Assembly (NCBI GenBank): GCA_036345935.2
Contig: JADWOT020000010.1
Coordinates: 8,627,576 to 8,691,575 of the forward strand
Source: Taenia hydatigena
Lineage: Eukaryota > Platyhelminthes > Cestoda > Cyclophyllidea > Taeniidae
Reading direction: 5' to 3'
Length of the DNA: 64,000 bases
This document shows positions 46,801 through 56,854 of this stretch, in pieces. Each line of letters starts with the position of its first letter. Positions within the stretch are counted from its first letter, which is position 1. The position numbers and the translations under genes are program-made. The notes beneath the pieces were generated by a model that was not told the DNA's origin, ran no database searches, and worked only from the letters and a program-made list of their open reading frames with translations.

Positions 46801-47955
46801 TCGGGTTTGCCAGTTCATCACCCCTATGGTTGTGTGCACACCCGTCCCCTAGACACGAGTAGGGGTCTTCGTCTGATTAGGAGAAAGCCAACCATTGACT
46901 ACAATGTTCACTAAGCTGAACTTCGAACCGTAAGTGGCCAAATGTGCATTTGGGCTATTTAACTCACCAAACCAATTTTCAAGTTCTTGCTTATTGCGTT
47001 CAGCACAAATTTTATTTTGGTAATGTGAATCGCAATTATCACAAACTTCTGCTCATGATTTTTGCGGCCCAAAATTCACCGATTATTTTTATAAGGCGAT
47101 TGATTATTTCTTCTGTTACACTACAAGCATGTCTTGACATAATTTTATCCCTTTAAGCCAAATTTATGAATCATCAGTCGGTCGGTCTCTACTGTCATAC
47201 GCTAACTCCAAAGGATTGGAATAAAGGGCCATCCAAATAAGTTAGTTTTCAGCACTATGAAGGCCCAAGTTATGCACGATTGCTAGCGATTCGAGCCAGT
47301 GTATGGAGCACTTCGGCGTTGGATGCATGATGTTTATATCTTTTTCTTCTAAGTCATCCGCCTGAAACGAGCAGCTGATTTAAGGAGGGTACTCTTCTGT
47401 TTTGTTATGTGTAGGTTACATTGATTACGGTGATACTAATTCGGATTGCAGCTTCCCCTCTCAGGGAAGTTTGGCGATTTGTGTTTTTTGACTTAACCCA
47501 CTTGTGCAATTAAGCAAAACTCACCATTGGTGCTGAATAGCTCATGTTTTATATCACCGACATTCATTTTGGATCCAAAGTGAATTCTTGGAATTCTTTC
47601 TGTCATGCATTTATCAACTCACGCATTCGTATGCTACTTAAGCTGTCTATTTATCGTCCATTTATTCACTAATCTGTCTCGAACCTCCCAATCATTGCAA
47701 AATCTCTAACTAATCGTTTTACCATTTTGCCGGTTGGTGGATACCCTTACCCACATACACAGGCAATCACTCTCCGAGGAACTGCTAATTTATGAATGTA
47801 AAAAGCAGTTTTGCTCTTGGAATCCTTTGTTGAAGACCATTAAGTGATTCGCCATAAACACTATGCGGTGCCTTCAAAATGAGAGCAAAAACAACACTTC
47901 TTGTCATTTCACACTAAGAAATGATGGAAGGTGGGGGAAGAAGCACAGCCGGCTT
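43894..47955. other. No firm gene; purine-rich tract at 46551-46725
   Basis: Several frames on both strands near 43917-44650 compete and none has a domain. On the plus strand a long purine-rich tract (GGGAAAGAGAGG and similar words) lies near 46551-46725. Confidence 0.4.
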
Positions 47956-48131
47956 TCAAGGTTTAGGCGCATCAAGTATTGGATGGAGACAACGACCCAT
48001 GTGTTCTGGTAAAAAAGGCATAAAACTATCATTAACGCATGCTAATCCGCCACAGCACTTTGAATGACGCATTTCACATAGATGTTTGCGAGGAATACAC
48101 TTCCTACGACTCCAACAGCTTCTTGTTACAT
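47956..48131 (-). CDS. Cysteine-rich terminal exon, knottin or Dickkopf-N-like
   Basis: The exon follows a textbook acceptor (CTTATCCACTTTCAG), starts in the second codon position, and encodes 57 residues to TGA. Seven cysteines follow the pattern C-x5-C-x6-C-x6-CC-x4-C-x15-C, with the core KCCGGLAC. The CC-x4-C block with flanking basic residues fits the inhibitor cystine knot fold of small secreted peptides, and also the second half of the Dickkopf N domain (basic residues, CC-x4-C, final C), whose members antagonise Wnt signalling. The first cysteine would pair with one in an upstream exon. The long last loop is unusual for both families. No upstream exon is established; a minus-strand ATG frame at 50246-50452 begins with a short hydrophobic leader but the splice is unsupported. 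Not enough is visible to call it a toxin. Confidence 0.6.
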
Positions 48132-51010
48132 CTGAAAGTGGATAAGACATAGAGGTGGATAAGTGAGGAAGAATGGCATTTCGCCGCACTCAAAGGCGAA
48201 TCATCCTGTAGGATATTTAAGGTCTGTGATGTGATGCACACGTTCCAGCATTTGTCTACTACATGGAATTCAGCTTTGGCTCGAGAAGATTTGCCACCAG
48301 GGCATGGTCGATCTAGGATCAACCATCTCCTCTCTTTTTGTTACCGAGTCTAGTTCTTTTGAGATTATGAAGCCTTACACACAAGGCAATTTGTTAACAG
48401 CCATAATCATTCAAGCCACTTTTGAAGATACAGGCTATAGAAACAGACGATGCAGTCGGTAACATCACCAAGGTGAATAAAATTGAGCTAGATTATGTTC
48501 ATCCATCTTACCAAACGAATGGGATGCGAGTAGGACGAATAGAATGGCAAACCCTCCTGGCATTTGGAACTGAGAAGGCTCAAGAGAGTTCATCTAGTCA
48601 ATTTATACTGAAAGGGTGTATCGTTGTCCACCTTGACCCCCTTGAAGTACCAATATTCACTTCCTTTTCCTTTCATGCCTACGTATCTACGTAGAAATAA
48701 ATCTACCATGAGTATTGATACAACGAAATGTTGCGCCCGACTCACCTCGGGTGTTTGTCATGTAAGGCGCAGGTGTGAGGCGTAGAATCATGTCAAACCG
48801 AACCTTCTGCTGTCAATCAGGTAGTACAATGGTTAGCACAGTTCTAGCCACGAAGTTTGCCCTTCCACTTTTGCGTTTTCTGTGCACTCCGCTACTTGAC
48901 ACAGGCTCCAGCTGCAAATACATAATCGCTGAACCCCACCCCTCCCCGGACTTACTCAATCAGCTCAGCAAAAGAAGACGCACGTACTAACGCCGTGTTG
49001 ACGCATACAAACACTACTTTGCGACGACAGTGGGTCCAACTTAGCTCCCATCGCTGCAGTAATGCCTCTTAACCCTGTTCCTCATTGATGGATTCCTTCA
49101 CACACATACACATGCTCACTTCAGACCACCCGCTTTTTTATTAATAGGATCATTACTGCTTTCTCCTTGACGCATTTCTGAAACAGAGGGCAGGGCAGCA
49201 ACCATGCACACAACTTCTCGAAAAGGTTTTCGTCCTGTCAAAGTCCAGAATAACCAAAGATAAATGAGTAGCTTCTTTTATCATTAAAAAAGGTTGAAAG
49301 AGTAGAAGATGGGGACTGCAAACTTCTAAAATGGAAAGGAACTAGGACTGGTATATCTTATTGACGTAGGAGTCGAGATGTCTACCAATGAGCTTGAGCA
49401 GAAACGCTCGGAAACAGTGATTTACGCACTACATTCTCTTGCAACATATTGGATTACGCAGAATCAAAACTCTTGTAGGGCAAGCACTTCTCCCAATTCA
49501 AGCAGCATCCTGATAAATTTAAAATAAAAACGGAATAATATGTGGGTGCGGGTAATTTAGCATCTACATTTAACGTCAGTGACTTCAGCACACACGTACA
49601 TGAGCCATCCAAGTCTAATCAACAGTTTCGGGTGCACGTGAATTGGTTATCTCTTTGAAGGCCTTTAAAGTTTCGTGTTGCATGAATGCGCATGTCCCAG
49701 TACTTGGCTATTGTGCGGAAGGGGTATCAGTACAGAAATATTAGTAACTGGGATATGACTATTCTAGGAACGTCCACTTCTCTTCTCCCTGTCTTGATGC
49801 TCAAGTTTTTAAGGGCTCTGTTGTATCGATGTCAACGACTACCACAAACTGTCCATTGCTGAGGCAGTGATGCCAATACTAGTGGCCTGAAGGCTTCACC
49901 ATCATGTTCACGACGATCACCGACATAGGAATGTACAATTGTGAAGCCTTTTGGGCCTCGTGTCTTCCTCCTCCTTAATGGCTTCTGACGTGGATTTGAT
50001 TGTTCCTGAATTTCATGGCCATCCCAGAAGGAGACATATGCTTATCTATTAAGCACCTTAATTACGCAGCTACACGTTTGCGGGCAGTAAAAATGAAGGC
50101 CAATGCAGTTTATTAACCCATCGAACTCCCCCTACCTTAATCTCGACCCCAAAGTCAAGCAAGCATTACCCTTGAGAAAGGGCCAATTCCCCCAACTAAC
50201 TATGCTACGTCCTTCAGATGGTTTTGTTCCCACAATCACATTCGTTCAGAACAATTTTACGAGGACGAGCTGTAGGGGATTGAGTCTACAGAAGTTGACG
50301 GTGCCAGCGCTGTGTATGTGCATTCCCATAAATAGGTGTTGCGGTGGGCGTTGTAGTAGTAGCAATCTCGATGGTGATGGACTGAGAACTGTGCCATCAC
50401 GACCAGAAGGAAGGTGCTGATACACGCACAGAAGAATGAACAATTTCATCATTTAAACGCGCGCACTAATGCTGAACGATCTAAAAGTTACCTGATTTAC
50501 ATTATTGTGCCTCAATCCATCTGTTGACGCCTGTGAAGTTGGGGTATGTGCACAATTGAATCTTCATCCCTCAACGCACGCCGTTCGTTGTTGGTCTTTA
50601 ATATAATTGACAGCTCTCATTCTTGATTGGACTAAGCCAAACTAAATATAATGGTATAGTCGAGGCTAAAAAGAGGAAACATTTCGTAACTACTACTGAG
50701 TTACACAATGCACTATCTACGCGTCACCAGAAGTACCACTTTCACATATATCGAAGTGTCACTAAACCTACGCCTCACACAACAAACAATTGAGAAGTGA
50801 GTTAGATGCTTCATTTCATCGTACCAATGCTTGAAACTCATAGCCTTCTGTGCGAAAAAGAAGATTAACTAGTTGATTCCACACATTTCGTGGTCTAAAT
50901 TACTGGATACACTCCTGCTACTCGTATCCACACATCAATGCAAACGAATTTCGCGGTCGCATTTCTCCTGCACACCTTCCTACTGTTGGATACGATAAAA
51001 TACCTTTCAC
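48132..51010. other. Upstream of the cysteine-rich exon; no firm exon
   Basis: Open frames at 48422-48694 (plus), 50103-50420 (plus) and 50246-50452 (minus) overlap or lack splice support. One of them might contain the missing signal-peptide exon of the cysteine-rich gene. Confidence 0.35.
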
Positions 51011-51448
51011 TTACTCCATTTCATTTAACCTTTGTAGGCATTTGCACAGAAACGTGTAGCGTGAGGTTTTGACGTGGCTTGTGTGGATGTAGCTGTAGAA
51101 ATGTGCTGCTGTGGCGACAAGCCACTCCATGGTAGTCGTAAACATGGTCATTTGAGAAACATTGCCATCTTGAACGGACAGCATGAACTGGACAGGACCG
51201 CAAATACAAATACTGATTAATTTACTGGGCGCACCTGAGCGGTTTGTCGAACTATTACAAGAACCAGCCAATATAAATGGCGAATTTGACACGCATTGAA
51301 TAGGTTTAGACGTTCCGTGAAGTTGAACTATTGTGAATCTCACTTGTGGAGAGTGCAAGAAATGGCAAGGTACTTGATTAAAAATTGTCCTGTCGTTATG
51401 GTGCTGACAGGATATATGCAAATGGTGTAACACCGGGTAAGACGTCAA
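51011..51448 (-). CDS. Longest reading frame in the window, function unknown
   Basis: The minus-strand frame is open for 145 codons to TAG, which exceeds most chance frames here. The peptide carries several cysteines (IQCVSNSPFILAGSCNSS, then ICICGPVQFMLSVQDG) and N-glycosylation-type motifs (NSS, NRS, NVS), suggesting an extracellular domain. Acceptor-like sites occur near its start and a possible donor CAAAG|GTTAAA near its end, so the true exon is probably shorter. No domain is recognised. A second minus-strand frame overlaps it. Confidence 0.4.
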   Translation of the reverse strand: MTSYPVLHHLHISCQHHNDRTIFNQVPCHFLHSPQVRFTIVQLHGTSKPIQCVSNSPFILAGSCNSSTNRSGAPSKLISICICGPVQFMLSVQDGNVSQMTMFTTTMEWLVATAAHFYSYIHTSHVKTSRYTFLCKCLQRLNEME

Positions 51449-51700
51449 AGTGAGTAGCTGATAGTCAATTCGCTACGTTTTCATTTGAGCAGATGAGAGA
51501 ATAATATCAAATGAGAGCCTTCTCATGGGCGGGAGCATCGGTGAAAATGGTTCAAGATAATGCTGCTCTCATCCATTGGAGTATAGGGGGTTAAATTGCG
51601 TGAACGAAATAAGGACAGAAACCGTTGGAAGGAATGGACTATTTGGTAGGAGATGGTGTGGGTAGGAATGGAGAAGGGAAATGCCACAGACAATGGCAGG

Positions 51701-52024
51701 TTACAGAGCCTGCAGAACCCGTCGCAAGAACATTGAGGCAGAGACGTCTAATCTTGTAATAAAATTATGGTCAAGCGCATAATGGTGATGAAAGCACTTA
51801 AAATTAGGATATAGACAACAGTCTCCAGTTGATACTAGCATAGATGTATCTTTAAAACATTTTAAAACAATCTGCTTAAACAAGTTTGGTTTGGTTAAAA
51901 TATGGACAAAGCCGTATTGCCTATTGTAATCTGTTCCGCTATCAGCAGGATATACGACCCCGCATCGCTTTATTTTGTCCTCCAGTACATCCACATACAT
52001 GCGCAAATGCGACTGAAGGCGGTG
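51701..52024 (-). CDS. Exon of an unrecognised protein
   Basis: The frame opens after an in-frame TGA that is part of a TTTGACAG acceptor and runs 107 codons to TAA. The peptide begins HRLQSHLRMYVDVLEDKIKR and contains VVYPADSGTDYNRQYGFVH, which reads like a conserved globular protein; the second half is cysteine- and histidine-richer (GDCCLYPNFKCFHHHY) and may be partly intronic if the weak donor CTA|GTATCA is used. No family is recognised. It lies upstream of the 51011-51448 block on the same strand and could be the same gene. Confidence 0.45.
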   Translation of the reverse strand, partial: HRLQSHLRMYVDVLEDKIKRCGVVYPADSGTDYNRQYGFVHILTKPNLFKQIVLKCFKDTSMLVSTGDCCLYPNFKCFHHHYALDHNFITRLDVSASMFLRRVLQAL

Positions 52025-53090
52025 CTGTCAAATCACAGGACTAGCGTTGAAACCAACTCATTCAGCTAATAAAATAATTGGGCAAACCGCATTGGATATG
52101 ACTTCTTCTTCTGATTGCTTTGTACTGACGAGCGCCAGATCCATGGTCCTTAGCGAACCGATATCGAGAATAGGAGAATAAATTTGCAATCGCAACCACG
52201 CAATGTCTAGCAACCGGCTTCAGTGATGTCAACTAGGCATTTGAAATGTCTCAAAGGAAAGCGAATTTGTCAGCGCGAAGGCCAACTGTTATACATACAT
52301 CCCTTCAACATGGATTTAAACATTAGATAAAAACAGCTTCATCTCGTCGCAGCAAGCTTTAAGCAAAAATAACCAAGATCAGGCGACCCTGAGTGCATGA
52401 ACTTAGTAAGCGCATGGGTCTACACGTTGACAATTATTTGTGAGACATTAAGAGCTCTTAATCGGAGTACCTTGGATTGCATCTAATTCATCCAAGTCGA
52501 GCACTCCTTTATGCAACCTTATATTACGATCATTTGCAATGTCAACGAAAAACGAAGTTAGCTGAAGGAAATGGTCAGTAGCACAACCTAAGTTAGTTAT
52601 AGCACATTTTCTCTCCACCGTGTCATTCTAATGCTGCAGTAGTACTATAAGGACAAAGAGCACATCCGAAAAACGCGATGTATTCCAAATTCATAATTTC
52701 CGTGTCATCTATTGATTGGGTAGATAGAAATTCAAATCATGGTAGCAAGTGGAGGTATTGGATCATAGCCTCTTATGGAAGCGGCATTCCCGTGTTCTGC
52801 AATATGTTTTTTGCTCTATACTATTTGGATTTGATAAGACAAAGCTTTGGAAAGTAGCATTTTTGTAGTGATTTACTAGCCAACCAAAATAACTATATGA
52901 ACCCTGACACAAGAAGTAGTGATAGTTTGCAACAGGAAGAAGGAAGAGCAAGGAATTTCCCGCTTGCTGAGTAAGCATGCGAGCATGTTCTTATGGCAAG
53001 AAGCGAAGCTGGGACGAACAAACATCGACAAAATAGGACTAATTGGGCTTGTTCCCTCAACCTAATGGCAATGACACAGCTACTACGTCA
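52025..53090. other. No supported gene
   Basis: Non-coding-looking sequence; nothing firm. Confidence 0.4.
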
Positions 53091-53490
53091 TTATTGGCTT
53101 GTCGACGAAGATGAAATTGATTGCGATGACCTAAGCATGTGAGCAGTTGGCGCATGACAACCAAACAATCGACAGTGCATATCCAACTTTTGTGTTGAAT
53201 GATTGATATGTGATTGTGCCCAAGCCAAGCTATCTTGGCACTGTGGTGGGGAGTCTCGCGACACTACACTGGTGGCAGCGGAAAGCGGACCCGTCTTTAT
53301 AGGGTTTCTATCCCGATCTCCACAGCATGTGGCACATTGCAGCGGTGCGAAAGAAGTGCTTATGCTACGGATGGGACAATCTCTGACATCCCACAGCAAA
53401 AGGGCTGAGTACGACGTCCGCATTCGACATCAACCCAATTCCCATGTTCTGCAGGAAATGCTCTCGACAACCGAAACGACACCGAATTGA
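53091..53490. CDS. GC-richer block, coding-like, strand undecided
   Basis: The plus strand is open for 95 codons (53203-53490; for example GGESRDTTLVAAESGPVFIG) and the minus strand for 110 codons (53091-53423; Ser/Cys-rich). The base composition is richer in GC than its flanks, as in the other exons. Neither reading has a domain, and no acceptor decides the strand. It could be a single exon on either strand. Confidence 0.25.
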
Positions 53491-55219
53491 ACAGTTTCAC
53501 TCAGTCTCTGAGTGTCCGTGTTCCGACCGTCAGTAATAAGTAAAGTACATATTAGTCATTCTCTGTTAATTCGCTGCTCCAATTCTACCTTACCCAATTT
53601 GGTAGCTATTCTTGTGTCACTGCTAAGCAGCACTTGCTGGGTCGCCATTAGTTAATTACTGATTGACTGACAGGCACTTGCTTCGGCAACGCTGATGTTA
53701 ATTTTGCTTCCTGGTAAGCTTAGTTGTTCACTTGTCTGGGAGTTTCCCACCTTATCGCAATTTGGATGTGTTTGGAACTTTAGGTTAGCACAACGCAGCT
53801 CAACACAACTCACGACAAGTTAAATGACATGGTTTCTTACTTGATTTCATTTAACGTGTGGCCCTGTGTTCTGCCATCGTTGGGCATTTAGTTTGTTGAG
53901 GCTAAGCAGATACCGCTAAATCAATTTGTGGTGCATGCAACAGGAATTACTGGCTTCAACAGCTACGATGCTAATTTATGTGCAAATAATCACTTAAAGC
54001 ATCCTCATAGTCATCACAAACGTCATTTGCAAAATTACTGCTATCATTTTCGACCAGCATGACATGCCTCGTAGTTTGGGAAAATACAACTGCAACTAAG
54101 AGTGGAACCTCCTATCAGTCATGAAACACAATTCCTCCTTCACTCAGCGTTTGAGTAATCCAAAATTTGCGTCAGTACATAATTACAGCAGAAAATTAGT
54201 GGAGCTTTATCTCCGCGGTCAAAATTTTGACACCGATGCAATCATATCCACACCTATCCTTGTTTCCGAGAATGTTTAAGTTAAATGCATGGATAGATAA
54301 AGGCAAAATTTTTTGGCTGAATTTTAAAGTCTTCAGATGCAAATTCTAGTGATTTATACTAAATACGACTCTTTAAAATTTGTGGTTTTGCAGCAGCAAA
54401 ATAGGCAGTTTTTCTTGGCATCAAAAGGTCTAAAATTCTTAGTGAAATCAACAATTAAAGGAGATTTTTTGACTTGGGCAAGGTTCAGTCCATTTGTGCC
54501 CAACTCCAACTTTTTTTGCTTCTCAGAGCTCAATTAAGCATACACTAATAGTACTTTGTTCTCCATGGAATTGTCATAGTTGACCACGTCTGCTCACACA
54601 GACTAAACTATGCAAAATCATGCATGCAGCCCACCAAACAAAATGTCTTAATCAAAAGCGAATTGGAACATTCATGCATAGGGGTGTTCAGATACTTCGA
54701 TGGTTCATCACTACACATTGTTTAGGTGGCATCTTTTTCTCCATCATCTTAGCTAAATTTTTCGAGTTCACTTTTACTCTACCATCTTTGACTGGGATGC
54801 CTCTCGGGGCCTACTAAATTTCGGCAACTACTATTTACGTATGCAACAGTAATGTCCAATGCCTCTATTTTATCACGACCTCTTAAGCGTCTTCATTCTC
54901 AATCATTACCGTACAAGAGTGCTACAGGCATCTCAATGACTGGTAGATGACTAGAAAGCATGCGCACGATAATGTTCAACCCTCACTCATGTAGTTATTA
55001 TTAGGTATAGCTCGAAGGCTAGCATTGGAAAAACTATCTCAATATTTGCAGTGAAATGCTATGGATTTCGAAGTCAAGTTCCATTAAATAATAGTGGCTT
55101 TTTGCCATATTGTATTAGAAGGCCTCTAAGATGGCAATGTCATTTCATTTTCTACAGTCCTATCCCTATTCAATACGCTGCATTTATTTTAATAAATTAG
55201 ACAATTTTGCGGTTTTACC
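53491..55219. other. No supported gene
   Basis: Non-coding-looking sequence; a TTAATTACTGATTGACTGAC palindrome-like motif occurs near 53652. Nothing firm. Confidence 0.4.
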
Positions 55220-55433
55220 TTAATTTCCTAGCATTTTAATGAGAATTTTACCCTTGCCTGTAACGGCGACCAGGATAGAAACAGCAGGAAGTGTAATGTT
55301 CCCGTTTTGTATTAAATGCAAGTCTACTCGCAGAGCACGTAGATGAGTATACATTCCTGATTGGCAAACTAAGCAACCTCGTTGGAAGACCCCAAAACGC
55401 AAACCAATAACATTTTGGCAATCGCACTTTCAT
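55220..55433 (-). CDS. Possible exon downstream of the zinc-finger gene
   Basis: Two overlapping minus-strand frames are open. The more protein-like one reads FQRGCLVCQSGMYTHLRAL and then NGNITLPAVSILVAVTGKG to TAA, with a CxxC followed by His that hints at another zinc-finger-like unit. Splice sites are not clear. Confidence 0.25.
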
Positions 55434-55845
55434 ATACGTGCATAATTCAGTTAAATGCCTCGCAACTTAAAGACATGCACTCAACTGTCGATAAGATACA
55501 GTTACTGGCATCGTCTGGACTACCTAAATTTCCGCCGCAAATTGACGTAGTGTAATGAATTGAGATGTCCTTCCTTACCACATCCACTAGGCAGCACTTA
55601 TTTAATTACTTACAGCTTAACCGAACTAGACCCTTGACTACTGAACAGACCACTTAGCCCCATGTTTTTCTAACTAGGATTCTTTTTTTAGTTCCTCCCT
55701 ATTGGATGCTCTTGCCTCCTTCTCACTTGTACCGCTGTATTAGGCGTGATCCAGATTGCTGTGCAATGAAGGATTGTTTTGATTTCAGCAGGTCGTGGGA
55801 GGGAAGGCGCAATAGAAACTGCCCAATGTGTTGGGCCGAAAATAC

Positions 55846-56009
55846 CTGATGCCTTGATGAGCAAATCCTTAGACATGTCCTTAGTAACCGTGCGAAATAT
55901 TGAATAGGAAAACAGATGCTCACCGGATTTATTAGATTCGAGCTTACAAAGTGCAATGTACAACTTTAAGAGCCAAATATGCACGTAACTCAACTTGGAA
56001 GGCACGTGT
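55846..56009 (-). CDS. Possible exon near the zinc-finger gene
   Basis: It follows a usable acceptor (GCAATTATTCAG) and ends at GCATCAG|GTATTT; 54 codons, needing a phase 2 exon upstream. The peptide (for example KLSYVHIWLLKLYIALCKLE and FRTVTKDMSKDLLIKAS) is protein-like. It lies 150 bases below the zinc-finger stop. It would join only if the zinc-finger gene used a different frame in its third exon, so it may be an alternative 3' end or a separate gene. Confidence 0.3.
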
Positions 56010-56161
56010 CTGAATAATTGCGCACGTGAGGTAAACGAAGGTAGCCTGTTATGTAAAACTGTAGCGTTGAAAATATCAGACTACCTTATCTTCGTTTTGG
56101 ATCACGATTTACGTTTAAATGGACCCGATCGCTTAGTAAAATATATGCAGATACTTGCCAC

Positions 56162-56323
56162 CTAGCACGAGGATGCAGCTGCACCCAAATCTTTGAAGGA
56201 ACGGTGTAGCACAGATAGATCCATTTCGCGTTGCCACTGCAAGCAGCGCGCAAAGGCAAGTGTTTTCGAAAATGGCCATTGCGTTGATGAATAAGTGAAG
56301 GTTTGAGCAAAATATAATGAGAA
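56162..56323 (-). CDS. Third exon of the C2H2 zinc-finger gene
   Basis: A 162-base phase 0 exon ending in TAG. The peptide starts FSLYFAQTFTYSSTQWPFSK and ends FKDLGAAASSC. The acceptor (ATTCGTGAG) has a poor pyrimidine tract and gives a 65-bp intron, so this boundary is the weakest part of the model. A second frame is open over the same bases and would lead to the exon at 55846-56009. Confidence 0.4.
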   Translation of the reverse strand, partial: FSLYFAQTFTYSSTQWPFSKTLAFARCLQWQREMDLSVLHRSFKDLGAAASSC

Positions 56324-56388
56324 CTCACGAATCCTACACAAGCAAAATCTCTTCTTCTACATCATCTCAAACAGTTCGAAGTAGATAC

Positions 56389-56558
56389 CTGTAAGGCAAG
56401 AAACACGATGGCATATAAATAATCAGTTATCATTACGTGAGCCTGGTAGGAAAATGGGTTCGTACGGGGATGAAACAGAAAAATGTGCACTTTTAGTAAA
56501 TCCCACGTCTGGTAGTGCCGATAACATTCCGTGCAGTAATGGCGCTTTTCACCACCGG
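56389..56558 (-). CDS. Second exon of the C2H2 zinc-finger gene (finger 2)
   Basis: It begins after CTCAAATTGCAG and ends at TTACAG|GTATCT. Joined to the first exon it gives a TGGEKRH linker, close to the TGEKP linker of classical fingers, followed by C-x2-C-x12-H-x4-H (CTEC to HIFLFH). After the finger comes a short hydrophobic segment. The join restoring the linker exactly at the splice is the main support for the model. Confidence 0.65.
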
Positions 56559-56682
56559 CTGCAATTTGAGCTACAATGTAGTGCAAATGCGTAATTTAAA
56601 GAGAACTATGTATTTGGTAGCAAAGAGAACAGAGCGATAAAGCAAATTGTAATTAATCTCCTTGGATCATCTGCGAACTCAC

Positions 56683-56854
56683 TGATGTGTTCGCTAACGA
56701 AGTGATAGAGGAGAAGTTGAAAACTTCTGTGGCGTCGACCGCACACAAAGCACTTGGTGTTCAAAGCTTCTATTTGTAGAGTTGAAATAAAGTTTTTGCT
56801 ACAGTCAACAAACATGTAGGCGTTTAACGACAAAGCTGTTTTCATTATAACCAT
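56683..56854 (-). CDS. First exon of a two-finger C2H2 zinc-finger protein (finger 1)
   Basis: An ATG at 56854 opens a frame of 57 codons ending at the strong donor ACATCA|GTGAGT, phase 1. Near its end is C-x2-C-x12-H-x4-H (CFVC to HFVSEH). With the exons at 56389-56558 and 56162-56323 it forms a complete 167-residue protein of 172, 170 and 162 coding bases, with introns of 124 and 65 bp. Two C2H2 fingers with His spacing of four suggest nucleic-acid binding in the nucleus; the fingers are divergent and I cannot name a subfamily. The frame is open upstream of this ATG, so a longer N-terminus is possible. Confidence 0.6.

Noticed and set aside
50103..50420. Plus-strand frame with CMCIPINRCCGGRC, considered as a second cysteine-rich peptide
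   Set aside because: The spacing is irregular and derives from a GT/GC-rich stretch; the minus strand is also open.
50246..50452. Minus-strand ATG frame with a short hydrophobic leader as the signal-peptide exon of the cysteine-rich gene
   Set aside because: It lies 2.1 kb away and no donor of the required phase is convincing; kept only as a lead.
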